Positions 26,572 through 35,285 of a stretch of 64,000 bases of DNA are shown one piece after another. The notes under the pieces are model-generated. The model was not told where the DNA came from. It ran no database searches and saw only the letters and a program-made list of their open reading frames with translations. Every line of letters starts with the position of its first letter. The stretch's first letter is position 1. Source of the stretch: Rhizobium sp. FKY42 (GTDB lineage Bacteria > Pseudomonadota > Alphaproteobacteria > Rhizobiales > Rhizobiaceae); assembly GCF_005222835.1 (NCBI RefSeq), contig NZ_STGA01000029.1, positions 434,001 through 498,000 of the forward strand, written 5' to 3'. The position numbers were made by a program, and so were the translations under genes.

Positions 26572-26737
26572 GAGAGTTTTCCAACAATTCTGAGAAAGCC
26601 AAGAATAGATGCCCTGTATAGCGTGAAGCTTATCTCACGGACGCGTGAAGGAAGGCATAAACGGTACGGTTTCGGAGAGGTGAAGAAAATCTCTTCTATT
26701 CGTGCTCAGTCTTGACGAAATCTAAGTTTACTTGAAC

Positions 26738-27193
26738 TCAGACATCTTCCAGCGAGGCGAGCGTTTCCGATGTGTTGCGTGTGCCGCTGACTGCATCGGC
26801 AATCGTGGTGGAGAACAGAACATCGCGGCTGGCATCGGCAACGCGGGCGAAGACATGCCGGATTTCGCATTGTTTTTCGCCATCGCAATCTTCGCAAGCC
26901 CGATAGGCTGTCAGCGAGAGGCAGGGCAAGGGCGCAATCGGCCCGTCGATCAGCCGCAACACTTCGCCGAAGGTGATTTCATTGGCAGTGCGCTGCAGCA
27001 GGTATCCGCCAAGCTTGCCGCGGCGGCTTTCCACAATGCCGCTCCGCTTCAGTTCCAGCAGGATCTGTTCGAGAAACTTCTTCGGAATGGCCTGCTGCAC
27101 TGCGATTTCACTGATCAGCAGAGGACGCTGCCCATCCGCCTGGGCAAGGGCAGTCAGTGCGCGTAATGCGTATTTGGCCTTCTGGGAAATCAT
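26738..27193 (-). CDS. Rrf2-family regulator with cysteine cluster, likely for cys genes
   Basis: 151 residues from ATG 27193 (MISQKAKYALRALTALA), the usual Rrf2 beginning; the longer frame upstream has no ribosome site. Winged helix about 25-60 with IPKKFLEQILLELKRSGIVESRRGKLGGY. Cysteines at PCLSLTAYRACEDCDGEKQC form a cluster of four that could hold an iron-sulfur centre or respond to thiols, as in IscR, RirA or CymR. It faces cysH across 301 bp, so control of the cysHDN genes is a fair inference. Confidence 0.85.
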   Translation of the reverse strand: MISQKAKYALRALTALAQADGQRPLLISEIAVQQAIPKKFLEQILLELKRSGIVESRRGKLGGYLLQRTANEITFGEVLRLIDGPIAPLPCLSLTAYRACEDCDGEKQCEIRHVFARVADASRDVLFSTTIADAVSGTRNTSETLASLEDV

Positions 27194-27494
27194 CAGCGAC
27201 ACTATGAATGGAGATGCCTGAACCGCAGCTGTACAGGCGATGCTCAAAGTCAAAACCGTATTTTTGCGGGCGGCATCCAGTAACGCAACCAAATGCAAAA
27301 TACAAATGGCTTCATCGGGAGTGGTGGACGTTTTGGAACCACTGCGCGTTTCTGCGAGAGTGGGAGCGGATTTTTTCGTCAAGCGCCGACTGAGAGACTC
27401 ATTTGCTCTGGGCACGCTGCGAACAGGAAGGGCATTGCTCGCAGTTTCCGCTGAAAGCCGCCATAATGATATCTATCAGAATTGGACAGTTTTC
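27194..27494. promoter_or_regulatory. Divergent regulator/cysH intergenic region
   Basis: 301 bp between the Rrf2 gene and cysH, more AT-rich than the genes. It must hold both promoters and probably the Rrf2 operator. No clear dyad was found by eye. Confidence 0.4.
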
Positions 27495-28235
27495 ATGGAA
27501 CAGACAGATTTCTCGGGTCAGGCCGCTCAACTGGATGCACAGTTGGCGGAGCTTGATCTCACAGACCGGCTGGCGCTTGCAGCGCGGCTGGGCAATGCCG
27601 TTTTTACAACGAGCCTCGGCATCGAGGATCAGGTCATCACTGCTGCCATTGGTCTGGCGCGACTGCCGATCGAGGTCTCTACGCTGGAGACAGGCCGTCT
27701 TTTTGCCGAAACAGTTGCTCTGATTGCCGAAACGGAAGAGCGGTTCTATCTGTCCATCAAGCGCTATGTGCCGGAGCAGGACGATATCGATGCCTATGCG
27801 GCGAAGTATGGTCTGAACGGTTTCTATGAAAGTGTCGAGGCACGTCACGCCTGCTGTCATGTGCGCAAGCTGAAGCCCCTGGCCAAGGCTCTGGAAGGCG
27901 CTGAGATCTGGATCACCGGCCTTCGCCGTGGCCAGTCGGGCAATCGCGCAACGACGCCTTTCGCGGAGTATGACGCGGACCGCAACCTGCTGAAGATCAA
28001 TCCGCTGGCAGATTGGTCTCTTGACCAGATCAACGCCTATGTGGAGCGTGAGGCCGTGCCTGTGAACCCGCTGCATGCGCGCGGCTATCCTTCCATTGGC
28101 TGCGAACCCTGTACCCGCGCCATAAAGCCCGGCGAGCCGGAGCGTGCCGGTCGCTGGTGGTGGGAAAACGACGAGAAGCGCGAATGCGGCCTTCACGTTC
28201 ACGAAGCGGCAAGCTCCATTCCCCAGCCAGCCTGA
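27495..28235 (+). CDS. cysH: Assimilatory adenylyl-sulfate (APS) reductase
   Basis: 246 residues from ATG 27495; the frame is open upstream but without the family. It reduces APS to sulfite with thioredoxin. PP-loop-type core: FTTSLGIEDQVITAAI, ETGRLFAET, and the C-terminal KRECGLH nucleophilic Cys. Two cysteine pairs, HACCHVRK and GCEPCTRA, bind a [4Fe-4S] cluster; this marks APS rather than PAPS specificity, as known for rhizobial CysH. It is the first gene of cysH-cysD-cysN. Confidence 0.94.
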   Translation: MEQTDFSGQAAQLDAQLAELDLTDRLALAARLGNAVFTTSLGIEDQVITAAIGLARLPIEVSTLETGRLFAETVALIAETEERFYLSIKRYVPEQDDIDAYAAKYGLNGFYESVEARHACCHVRKLKPLAKALEGAEIWITGLRRGQSGNRATTPFAEYDADRNLLKINPLADWSLDQINAYVEREAVPVNPLHARGYPSIGCEPCTRAIKPGEPERAGRWWWENDEKRECGLHVHEAASSIPQPA

Positions 28236-28338
28236 TTTTCCCGAACACGCAATGAAGGGCAGCCGGCAAGCCGCCGAACAGCCTATCGACCATTCAAAGA
28301 CGCACAGCCGGAGCAACCGGTAGGAAAGCCGAGACCAC

Positions 28339-29295
28339 ATGCACAAGCACACATCGGAATTCGATCCGCATCTGAAGGATCCCGTCACCAAGCCGCCGCT
28401 CGATCCGCATCTCAAGGCACTGGAAAACGAGGCCATCCATATTTTCCGCGAAGTGGCGGCCGAGTTCGAAAACCCGGTGATGCTTTACTCGATCGGCAAG
28501 GATTCCTCCGTTCTGCTGCATCTCGCCCGCAAGGCCTTCTTCCCCGGTCGCGTGCCCTTCCCGCTTCTGCACATCGACACCGGCTGGAAATTTCCGGAAA
28601 TGATTGCCTTCCGTGACGAGATGGCAGAGCGCTTCGATCTCGATCTGGTCGTCTACACCAATCCGCGCGGTCAGGAAGAGGGCATCGGCCCGTTCAGCCA
28701 CGGTTCCGCATACCATACGGACGTCATGAAGACCGAAGCCCTGCGCCAGGCGCTGGACGCTGGGAAGTATGATGCAGCCTTTGGCGGCGCACGCCGCGAC
28801 GAGGAAGCCTCCCGCGCCAAGGAGCGCATCTATTCCTTCCGCACGCCGGACCATAAGTGGGATCCGCGCAACCAGCGCCCGGAACTCTGGAACATCTACA
28901 ACGGCAATATTCGTCGCGGTGAAAGCGTGCGCGCCTTCCCGCTGTCCAACTGGACGGAAGTGGACATCTGGCGCTATATCCAGGCGGAAAACATTCCGCT
29001 GCCGCCGCTGTATTATGCCAAGAACCGCAAGTTCGTGGAGCGTGACGGCATGCTGATGTGGGCGGAAGATCCGCGTTTCCAGCCGCTGCAGGGCGAGCAG
29101 ATCCAGGAAGGCATGCTGCGCTTCCGCACGCTGGGCTGCTGGCCGCTGACGGGGGGCATTCGCTCTACCGCGACCACGCTGGACGAAGTGATTGCCGAAC
29201 TTGAAATCGCCACCGTCTCCGAACGCCAGGGTCGCGCCATCGACCGCGACCAGGCCGGATCGATGGAAAAGAAGAAGCGTGAAGGATATTTCTGA
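28339..29295 (+). CDS. cysD: Sulfate adenylyltransferase subunit 2
   Basis: 318 residues. The ATP-PP loop [12 protein letters not shown] lies at 51-62; [31 protein letters not shown] and [10 protein letters not shown] are CysD signatures. With CysN it makes APS from sulfate and ATP in the cytosol. The first 26 residues hold DPHLK twice (coded by near-identical DNA about 42 bp apart), so a short duplication extended the N-terminus. The stop is one base from the cysN ATG. Confidence 0.96.
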   Translation: MHKHTSEFDPHLKDPVTKPPLDPHLKALENEAIHIFREVAAEFENPVMLYSIGKDSSVLLHLARKAFFPGRVPFPLLHIDTGWKFPEMIAFRDEMAERFDLDLVVYTNPRGQEEGIGPFSHGSAYHTDVMKTEALRQALDAGKYDAAFGGARRDEEASRAKERIYSFRTPDHKWDPRNQRPELWNIYNGNIRRGESVRAFPLSNWTEVDIWRYIQAENIPLPPLYYAKNRKFVERDGMLMWAEDPRFQPLQGEQIQEGMLRFRTLGCWPLTGGIRSTATTLDEVIAELEIATVSERQGRAIDRDQAGSMEKKKREGYF

Positions 29296-29296
29296 G

Positions 29297-30784
29297 ATGA
29301 CTGCTCCCGCAAACACAGCCGCTCTCGCCGAAGTTCAGGAACTGCCAGAAGCAGAGGCCGCGAAGGCAGTGAGGGATAGCCGACCCCTTCGCCTCATCAC
29401 CTGCGGGTCCGTGGATGACGGAAAATCCACGCTGATCGGCCGTCTGCTCTGGGATACCAAGGCGGTCAAGGAAGATCAGGCCGCTGCCCTCTCGCGCGAT
29501 AGTGGTAAGCAGAACGATCTCGGCCTGCCCGATTTCGCGCTGCTGCTGGATGGTCTTCAGGCCGAACGCGAACAGGGCATCACCATCGATGTTGCCTATC
29601 GCTACTTCTCGACCGATCGCCGGTCCTTTATCGTCGCCGATACGCCCGGCCACGAACAATATACCCGCAACATGGCAACCGGCGCCTCCACTGCGGACCT
29701 CGCCGTTTTGCTGGTCGACGCCCGTGCAGGCCTTCTGGAACAGACGCGCCGCCATGCAACCATCGCCTCGCTGATGGGCATCAAGCAGTTTGTTCTGGCC
29801 GTGAACAAATTCGACCTCGTCTCCTACGACAAGTCTGTGTTCGACCGTATCTCGCACGAGTTCAAGGAACTGGCCCTGTCGCTTGGTGTGCGCCAGATCA
29901 CGGCGATCCCGATGTCGGCCCTCAAGGGTGAAAACGTTGTCTATGGCGCAGGCACCATCATGCCGTGGTATGACGGTCCGACGCTTGTGCAGGCGCTGGA
30001 ACTGGCGACAATTCGCACAGCAACAGCCGGGGGTTTCCGCCTGCCCGTCCAACGCGTATCGCGCCCTGGCGAAAGCTTCCGCGGCTATCAGGGTACCGTT
30101 GCGGGCGGCTCGATCAAGCCGGGCGATTCCGTTGCCATCCTGCCGTCGGGCATGGTGGCAAACGTCAAGCAGATCGTCACCTTCGATCTGGTGCGCAATG
30201 CCGCCGTTGCGGGCGATGCGATCACATTGGTTCTCGACCGGCAGGTGGATGTCTCGCGCGGCGACATGATCGTTTCGCTGGATGGCCAGCCGATGACCGG
30301 CCTCGGCTTTGATGCACAGCTCGTCGCCCTGCAGCCCGGCGGCATCGAACCCGGCAAGCGCTACTGGCTGAAGGCAGGTTCGCGCCGTCAGCGTGTTGTC
30401 GTACAGCCGGTTTCCCAGCTTGAGCTTTCCAGCGGCAAGTGGAAGCCGCATGCGGAAACGCTGGCCATGAACGCCATCGGCAAGGTGCGCCTGAGCTTTG
30501 ATGAGCAGGCGATTTTCGACGCCTATGAACAAAACCGCGCAACGGGCGCCTTCATCCTGATCGATCCGGATACCAACAATACGGTTGCGGGCGGCATGGT
30601 GACGGCAAAGCGCTCCGATCTTGGCGGCATTCACCGCGAAGGCGAGCGTGTTCTCCTGTCGCTGCCGGCTGATCTGGCGGAAGAGTTGATGGCGAGCGAG
30701 GCTTTCGCCGCGCGCCGTGATGACGTGGATATCCGCCGCATCAGCGGCCAGCGTTCGAACGAGATTTTCGAAACGCTGGAATAA
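29297..30784 (+). CDS. cysN: Sulfate adenylyltransferase subunit 1 (GTPase), without APS kinase
   Basis: 495 residues from ATG 29297, one base after cysD. GTPase motifs: GSVDDGKST (37-45), DTPGHEQYTRNM (switch II), and NKFDLVSYD. The elongation-factor-like domains follow (to about 490). It ends where many rhizobial CysN/NodQ proteins continue into a CysC (APS kinase) domain, so here APS is made for direct reduction by CysH. The operon closes at the hairpin 30791-30823. Confidence 0.95.
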   Translation: MTAPANTAALAEVQELPEAEAAKAVRDSRPLRLITCGSVDDGKSTLIGRLLWDTKAVKEDQAAALSRDSGKQNDLGLPDFALLLDGLQAEREQGITIDVAYRYFSTDRRSFIVADTPGHEQYTRNMATGASTADLAVLLVDARAGLLEQTRRHATIASLMGIKQFVLAVNKFDLVSYDKSVFDRISHEFKELALSLGVRQITAIPMSALKGENVVYGAGTIMPWYDGPTLVQALELATIRTATAGGFRLPVQRVSRPGESFRGYQGTVAGGSIKPGDSVAILPSGMVANVKQIVTFDLVRNAAVAGDAITLVLDRQVDVSRGDMIVSLDGQPMTGLGFDAQLVALQPGGIEPGKRYWLKAGSRRQRVVVQPVSQLELSSGKWKPHAETLAMNAIGKVRLSFDEQAIFDAYEQNRATGAFILIDPDTNNTVAGGMVTAKRSDLGGIHREGERVLLSLPADLAEELMASEAFAARRDDVDIRRISGQRSNEIFETLE

Positions 30785-30790
30785 CCGAAA

Positions 30791-30830
30791 AGAAGGCCGG
30801 TTTCGCTGAGAGACCGGCCTTCTGCTCATT
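30791..30830 (+). terminator. Terminator of the cysHDN operon
   Basis: An 11-bp stem, AGAAGGCCGGT (30791-30801) / ACCGGCCTTCT (30813-30823), then GCTCATTCTG. The U tract is weak, but the stem is strong and directly follows the stop. Confidence 0.75.
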
Positions 30831-30992
30831 CTGCCCAGATCACGATGGCTTTGCTGCCAAAGGCGTTTCATCAACCAAGGTTGAAATCCGGCACAAAAAA
30901 GCCAATCGGTGGAGCTGAACGCAAGACAGACGCCGCCCGTCGACGTACTCTCCGACCGACTGCGTAGGCTCGATCAGAGGGGTGAAAAGCGC

Positions 30993-31268
30993 ATGCCCAA
31001 ATATACACTGAACATTGATTTGGGGCAGAATCCCCAGCTGGAATCGTTAAAACCATCGTACGTCATCATAACGGCGAAACCGTGCCATCAATCAACCCTC
31101 TGGCAAACACTGTCGCGCCCAGTTGATCTCAGAAATGTTACCTGGCAGGAACTTGACGCATCCTGGGTTGGAACGCCCGACAGTTCGCCCTCTGGAACCA
31201 AACTCATTGATGAGTTGTTTCGCGACGTCGACAGCCTGCCGATAGCTATCGGCAAAATTACTGACTGA
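30993..31268 (+). CDS. Hypothetical 91-residue protein
   Basis: From ATG 30993 (GAGGGG about 11 nt upstream). It starts MPKYTLNIDLGQNP and has SYVIITAKPCHQSTLWQTL in the middle. No signal peptide or membrane segment. Codon use is less biased than in neighbours, and no family is recognised. The longer ORF from 30909 adds a poorly supported N-terminus. Confidence 0.45.
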   Translation: MPKYTLNIDLGQNPQLESLKPSYVIITAKPCHQSTLWQTLSRPVDLRNVTWQELDASWVGTPDSSPSGTKLIDELFRDVDSLPIAIGKITD

Positions 31269-31334
31269 TTTTGACTAACTGATTTTGCGAGAAGGCAATT
31301 CTCTCTGTGCGCCGCCCCAGGCTCCAATCGCGCA

Positions 31335-32441
31335 TCATAGCGTTCTCGTCGTGCCCCGCTTCATCAGCCGGAAACCGAGATCGACCATGGTTTCGCGTGG
31401 CATGTTGCCGACGACACCGCGGATCACCATATCCGCGGCACGATATCCCATATCGAAGAGCGGAACCTTGATTGTGGTCAGCGGCGGCTCCATCATCGTT
31501 GCAAAATCGAGATCGTTATAGCCGCAGATGCCGAAATCATTCGGCACGCTTTTGCCAATACGCTGGGCTTCGAACAATACGCCAAGCGCAAGGTCGTCCA
31601 TCTGGCAAAACACGGCGTCGAGATCCGGATGACGCTGCAGGGTGATTCGCAGAAGTTCTGCCCCGATCTGGGCTCCGGTTGCAGGTCCCGAATGGCAAAC
31701 GAGATCTTCGTCATAGAGACCGGCTTCCTGCATGACTTTGCTGTATCCCGCCAGACGCCGCCTGCCCCTTTCGTCTCCAACCGGGCCGAAAATCGCGACC
31801 TTCCGATAGCCACAGTTCAAGAGATGGCGGGTTGCCGCCGCCGCCGCGCTTGCATGATCGATGGCAATGGACGTTCCACCTGTCTGAAGGTGAATGTCGA
31901 CGACCTGCACGACCGGACAGGCTGCGTTTTTCAGCAGCGTCCTGACCTGATCAACCCCTTCCAGCCCGGCAAGGATCATTCCGGCCGTGTTCTGCGACAG
32001 CAACAGCTTGACCTGACGGCTTTCCTCCTGAAGGCAGAGATGCGTATTGGCGTATTGCACGCGAAAATTCGTTTCGCGAACACGCTCCTCGACCCCTTGC
32101 ATGAACCTGACGAAAGCCGGGTTCGTGAGCGATGAGACCAACACGCCGAAAGTAGAATTATGCCGGCTGGCCAGCGCCCGCGCTGCCTGATCCGGCACGT
32201 AACCCATATCCTCGATCAGCCCCAGGATTCGTCCCCGCAGCTGTTCTGATACTTTTTCAGGCTCTCGCAGAACCCGCGAGACGGTGATCGGGCTGACACC
32301 TGCGCGTGTTGCGACGTCCAGGAGGGTGGTCCGTTCGGATCTACCGCGTTTCAATCGTTCACCTGTATTGCATTCCAGATATGTGCCCGAAACATCCGAC
32401 GGCCAGGGCCTGACAATCTTGCTGATCTGCACCCCGGGCAC
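31335..32441 (-). CDS. LacI-family transcriptional regulator
   Basis: 368 residues (possibly starting about 30 residues later). The helix-turn-helix is TTLLDVATRAGVSPITVSRVLREPEKVS, with the hinge helix GYVPDQAARALASRHNSTFGVLV. The periplasmic-binding-like effector domain follows: NTAGMILAGLEGVDQVRTLL, HASAAAAATRHLLNCGYRKVAIFGP, DAVFCQMDDLALGVLFEAQRIGK, and GICGYNDLDFATMMEPPLTTIKVP. It is close to GntR-type gluconate repressors. No sugar gene lies beside it, so its target is elsewhere. Confidence 0.9.
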   Translation of the reverse strand: MPGVQISKIVRPWPSDVSGTYLECNTGERLKRGRSERTTLLDVATRAGVSPITVSRVLREPEKVSEQLRGRILGLIEDMGYVPDQAARALASRHNSTFGVLVSSLTNPAFVRFMQGVEERVRETNFRVQYANTHLCLQEESRQVKLLLSQNTAGMILAGLEGVDQVRTLLKNAACPVVQVVDIHLQTGGTSIAIDHASAAAAATRHLLNCGYRKVAIFGPVGDERGRRRLAGYSKVMQEAGLYDEDLVCHSGPATGAQIGAELLRITLQRHPDLDAVFCQMDDLALGVLFEAQRIGKSVPNDFGICGYNDLDFATMMEPPLTTIKVPLFDMGYRAADMVIRGVVGNMPRETMVDLGFRLMKRGTTRTL

Positions 32442-32781
32442 TGTGACCGTTGTTTAGACGCAGTGCACCATGGACAGTCGGGTTTTCTCTGGTGGCCAGA
32501 GTATCCGTACCTTTTTATTCTCGCAAGTTTTTAGATAGCAGTGGCTTGAATACAGGTCCAAGGGTACGGGAAGTCCTGATTTCAGGCCTGCTGCAATTGG
32601 CGTGGCAGAAATCGCACTTTCACGAGGATTTTTGTGGGCGGTGCGGGATCGCGCTTACGATGCTGATGAAAAATCTGCTAGTCCGCGCAAGGTAAGGCGC
32701 GCGCGCAAGCGCTCGGGCTGCTGAATTTCATTGCGGAGCCCAGGCCACTGGGACGGCAATCTTTCGAAGGGTCAGGATATT
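32442..32781. other. 340-bp stretch between the LacI gene and a lipoprotein gene
   Basis: Divergent promoters are expected here. An 81-codon ORF at 32450-32695 shows no family, ribosome site or codon bias and is not called. No palindromic LacI-type operator was evident. Confidence 0.4.
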
Positions 32782-33135
32782 ATGAATTATCGCTTGGTTG
32801 CGTTGGCACTCGTTGCCGGCGTCGTTTCCGGATGCACCACGGTCGGTCCCGTCTCGAACCCCATCGAGGCGCGCTGGGTCGGCAAATCGGCCGGTTCGTT
32901 CTTTGCCCGCTACGCACCGCCCTACAGCGATTCTTCGGAAGGTTCGCAGACCATCTACAACTGGCGCGGCGGCTTCAATCGCATCAAGGACGAGAAGGGC
33001 CGTTCTATCAGCGTCAGCTGCAGCGCGACCATTCGCGCCGACTCCGAATACCGTATCAGCTCCATCACGATCACGTCCGATCGCCCAGGCGCCAAGGGCC
33101 CCAGCTACTGCACGGAACTGCTGACGGCCGATTAA
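32782..33135 (+). CDS. Small putative lipoprotein
   Basis: 117 residues from ATG 32782. Lipobox VVSGC at about residue 14-18 (signal YRLVALALVAGVVSGC). The mature part has WVGKSAGSFFARYAPPYSDSS, and YNWRGGFNRI, and two further Cys (VSCSAT, SYCTEL) that may form a disulfide. It is expected to be anchored to a membrane facing the periplasm. No family name recognised with certainty. A hairpin follows at 33144-33171. Confidence 0.8.
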   Translation: MNYRLVALALVAGVVSGCTTVGPVSNPIEARWVGKSAGSFFARYAPPYSDSSEGSQTIYNWRGGFNRIKDEKGRSISVSCSATIRADSEYRISSITITSDRPGAKGPSYCTELLTAD

Positions 33136-33143
33136 GGTACACG

Positions 33144-33177
33144 TCCGGCAGGCGGTCGGCGGCCTGCCGGAATTTTC
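33144..33177 (+). terminator. Terminator after the lipoprotein gene
   Basis: TCCGGCAGGC (33144-33153) pairs with GCCTGCCGGA (33162-33171), followed by ATTTTCC. Confidence 0.7.
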
Positions 33178-33254
33178 CCCGGTTCGTGATCCGGGCGGTT
33201 TGAAGTCATCAAATTCCGCTATGAATTGGATCAGCATCTGATTCGGAGGACAGG

Positions 33255-34166
33255 ATGACCCTCATCACCGCATTCGCAGCGCCCGGACATTTCTATCGCG
33301 GCAATATCCATACGCATTCCACACGCTCCGACGGTGTGCGCTCTCCTGAGGAGGTCTGCCGGGCCTATCGGGAGGGAGGCTATGATTTCCTGTGCCTCTC
33401 CGATCATTTCGTGCCTCACTTCGATTTTCCAATCGTCGATACCACGCCCTACCGTACGGACACCTTCACCACGATCTTCGGTGCCGAAATCCACGCGCCT
33501 GCCAATAGCCATGGCGAAATCTGGCACCTGCTTGCCTGTGGACTGCCGCTCGATTTTCCGCCTCTTGGCGAGAACGAAGATGCGGTGAACCTTGCGCGTC
33601 GCGCCGTGGAGGCCGGGGCCTTTCTCGGCATCGCCCATCCGCAATGGTCCGGTCTGTCGATCGAGGATGGACGCTCGATGGCAAATATCGCTCACAGCGT
33701 GGAAATCTGGAACACGGGTTGCGCGCGCGAATGCGACCGTGGCGACGGCACGGCGCTGCTGGATGCGCTTCTCAGCGAAGGTTACCGGCTCTCCGGCTAT
33801 GCCGCCGATGACGCGCATTTCAAGATCAAAGACTGGATGGGCGGCTGGATGATGGTGAAGGCCGAAGCCAATACTCCGCAAGCCCTTCTCGCCGCCATGA
33901 AGCGCGGCGACTATTACTCGTCTCGCGGCCCCATTCTTCATTCTGTTGCTGTCGAAGGAGGCGAGATCGTCGTCGAGTGTTCGGCAGTGCGCGGAATTTC
34001 CGTGGTCGGTCGCGGTTCGCGCGCCGAATACCTGGAGCAGTCCGAGGCAGCACCGCTGACGCAAGGACGGCTTTCGCTGAAGCGCTTTGCGGGCGATTGG
34101 TGCCGCGTTGTGGTGATGGACGAGCATGATCGTCAGGCCTGGACCAATCCCATCTGGCTTGATTGA
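33255..34166 (+). CDS. PHP-domain metal-dependent phosphoesterase-like protein
   Basis: 303 residues. PHP metal-binding motifs: GNIHTHSTRSDGV (first His pair and Asp), LCLSDHF, FGAEIHA, GIAHPQWS, and GYAADDAHF. PHP enzymes of this kind hydrolyse phosphate esters or nucleotides using two or three metal ions. Residues after about 215 form a small beta domain (SRGPILHSVAVEGGEIVVECS) common in bacterial PHP proteins. A GGAGGACAGG site precedes the ATG. Substrate not evident. Probably single-gene. Confidence 0.85.
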   Translation: MTLITAFAAPGHFYRGNIHTHSTRSDGVRSPEEVCRAYREGGYDFLCLSDHFVPHFDFPIVDTTPYRTDTFTTIFGAEIHAPANSHGEIWHLLACGLPLDFPPLGENEDAVNLARRAVEAGAFLGIAHPQWSGLSIEDGRSMANIAHSVEIWNTGCARECDRGDGTALLDALLSEGYRLSGYAADDAHFKIKDWMGGWMMVKAEANTPQALLAAMKRGDYYSSRGPILHSVAVEGGEIVVECSAVRGISVVGRGSRAEYLEQSEAAPLTQGRLSLKRFAGDWCRVVVMDEHDRQAWTNPIWLD

Positions 34167-34231
34167 TCATCCACAGGCTTCGTCCACCTGCCGCGTAAAT
34201 CCGATGGCGCAACCTTGCCTCTGTTCATGTT

Positions 34232-34465
34232 ATGTTCGATTATGCGGACATGACGATAGACATCGATACCCTAGGCAAGGCGTCCCGCCATCGGATGGTG
34301 CTGCACATGACCTGCCGTCATTGCGGCCACAAGGGCCAGATCAAAGCGCGCGACCTTGCCCGCACCCACGGTTTTGGCACCGATCCACGGACGTGGTCCT
34401 TTCGCTGCTCCCGCTGCGACATGCGCAACTGCATCGTGCGGGTGATGGAAGAGATCCGTCGCTAG
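34232..34465 (+). CDS. Small zinc-ribbon protein
   Basis: 77 residues (ATG 34250 possible). Two knuckles, CRHCGHKG and CSRCDMRNC, 30 residues apart, would bind one zinc ion. The rest is basic. Such small proteins may bind nucleic acid or a protein partner. The stop codon TAG (34463-34465) is the first three bases of the repeat CTAGAGC, so the native C-terminus may have been altered by repeat insertion. Confidence 0.65.
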   Translation: MFDYADMTIDIDTLGKASRHRMVLHMTCRHCGHKGQIKARDLARTHGFGTDPRTWSFRCSRCDMRNCIVRVMEEIRR

Positions 34466-34574
34466 AGCAGGTCGTCGCTAAAAGTGTACCGCGGTTTTGC
34501 GATGACGACATGCGATAAAACAAAGAGTTAAAGCGTCAGGAGCGAATCTGAAAGATCGCGACACCGCCTAGAGC
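34462..34574. repeat. Rhizobial palindromic intergenic repeat
   Basis: A 113-bp element bounded by CTAGAGC at both ends (34462-34468 and 34568-34574). Its core reads CTAAAAGTGTACCGCGGTTTTGCG, flanked by GTCGTCGC and GCGATGACGAC, which can form a stem. The core AAAAGTG...CGGTTTT is the same as in 2415-2459 and is widespread in Rhizobiaceae. Confidence 0.65.
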
Positions 34575-34709
34575 GCAGTTCAGAAATCAGTAATGCAATC
34601 GTATTTTTACCTTCTGGTTGCAACTGCGCCATTAACGATTTGAGAACCATATTGGCGCCTCACGCTCCCGCGTTCTGCGGTGACGCTTTCCGCGACATTG
34701 ATGGTTCAA

Positions 34710-35285
34710 ATGGTAAGTATTCTGACGAATTCTGGCGCAATTGCTGCTCTACAGACACTGCGTTCCCTGACGTCCCACCTCGACGAAACACAGCAGAACA
34801 TCAGTTCTGGCCTGCGCATTGGCGAAGCCGCGGATAACGCCGCCTACTGGTCGATCGCAACCACCATGCGCTCTGACAACAAGTCGCTGTCTGCCGTGCA
34901 CGATGCGCTGGGCCTGAGTGCCGCAATCATCGATACGGCCTAATGCCGGTCTCAATTCGGTGATCGATATTCTGGGCGAGTTTTCAGCCAAGCTCGCTGC
35001 GTCCAAGCAGGATGGGGTCGACAAGGGCAAGGTTCAAAAGGAGCTGGACCAGCTGAAGCAGGCCGTGACCGGCATTGCCAATTCTGCCAGTTTCAATGGC
35101 CAGAACTGGCTGAAGACAGATCTTTCGGACATCTTCGACCCGGACGTGACACGCGCCAGCCTTGTCGCATCAACCACGCGCAATGGCGCGGGCGACTTTG
35201 CAACCCAGATGCTGGATTTCTCGCTGGCGGATGTTTCGCTGTTCAACTCCACCGGCGGCGGCCTGCTTCAGCGTGACCCGCGCGA
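34710..35285 (+). pseudogene. Flagellin remnant, frameshifted and 3'-truncated
   Basis: From ATG 34710 the product begins VSILTNSGAIAALQTLRSL and continues QQNISSGLRIGEAADNAAYWSIATTMRSDNKSLSAVHDALGLSAA, the D0/D1 part of rhizobial flagellins. At 34941 the frame meets TAA; inserting the expected TAT for TAAT restores DTAYAGLNSVIDI, so one extra A broke it. The next frame runs on through KVQKELDQLKQAVTGIANSASFNGQNWL to about SLFNSTGGGLLQ, then loses similarity at about 35262-35285. The middle and the C-terminal D0 helix are absent. It cannot make a filament subunit. Confidence 0.85.

Noticed and set aside
29165..30874. 569-codon minus-strand ORF opposite cysN
   Set aside because: Shadow of cysN; composition is that of reversed codons.
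32450..32695. 81-codon plus-strand ORF after the LacI gene
   Set aside because: No codon bias, no family, in a promoter-type region.
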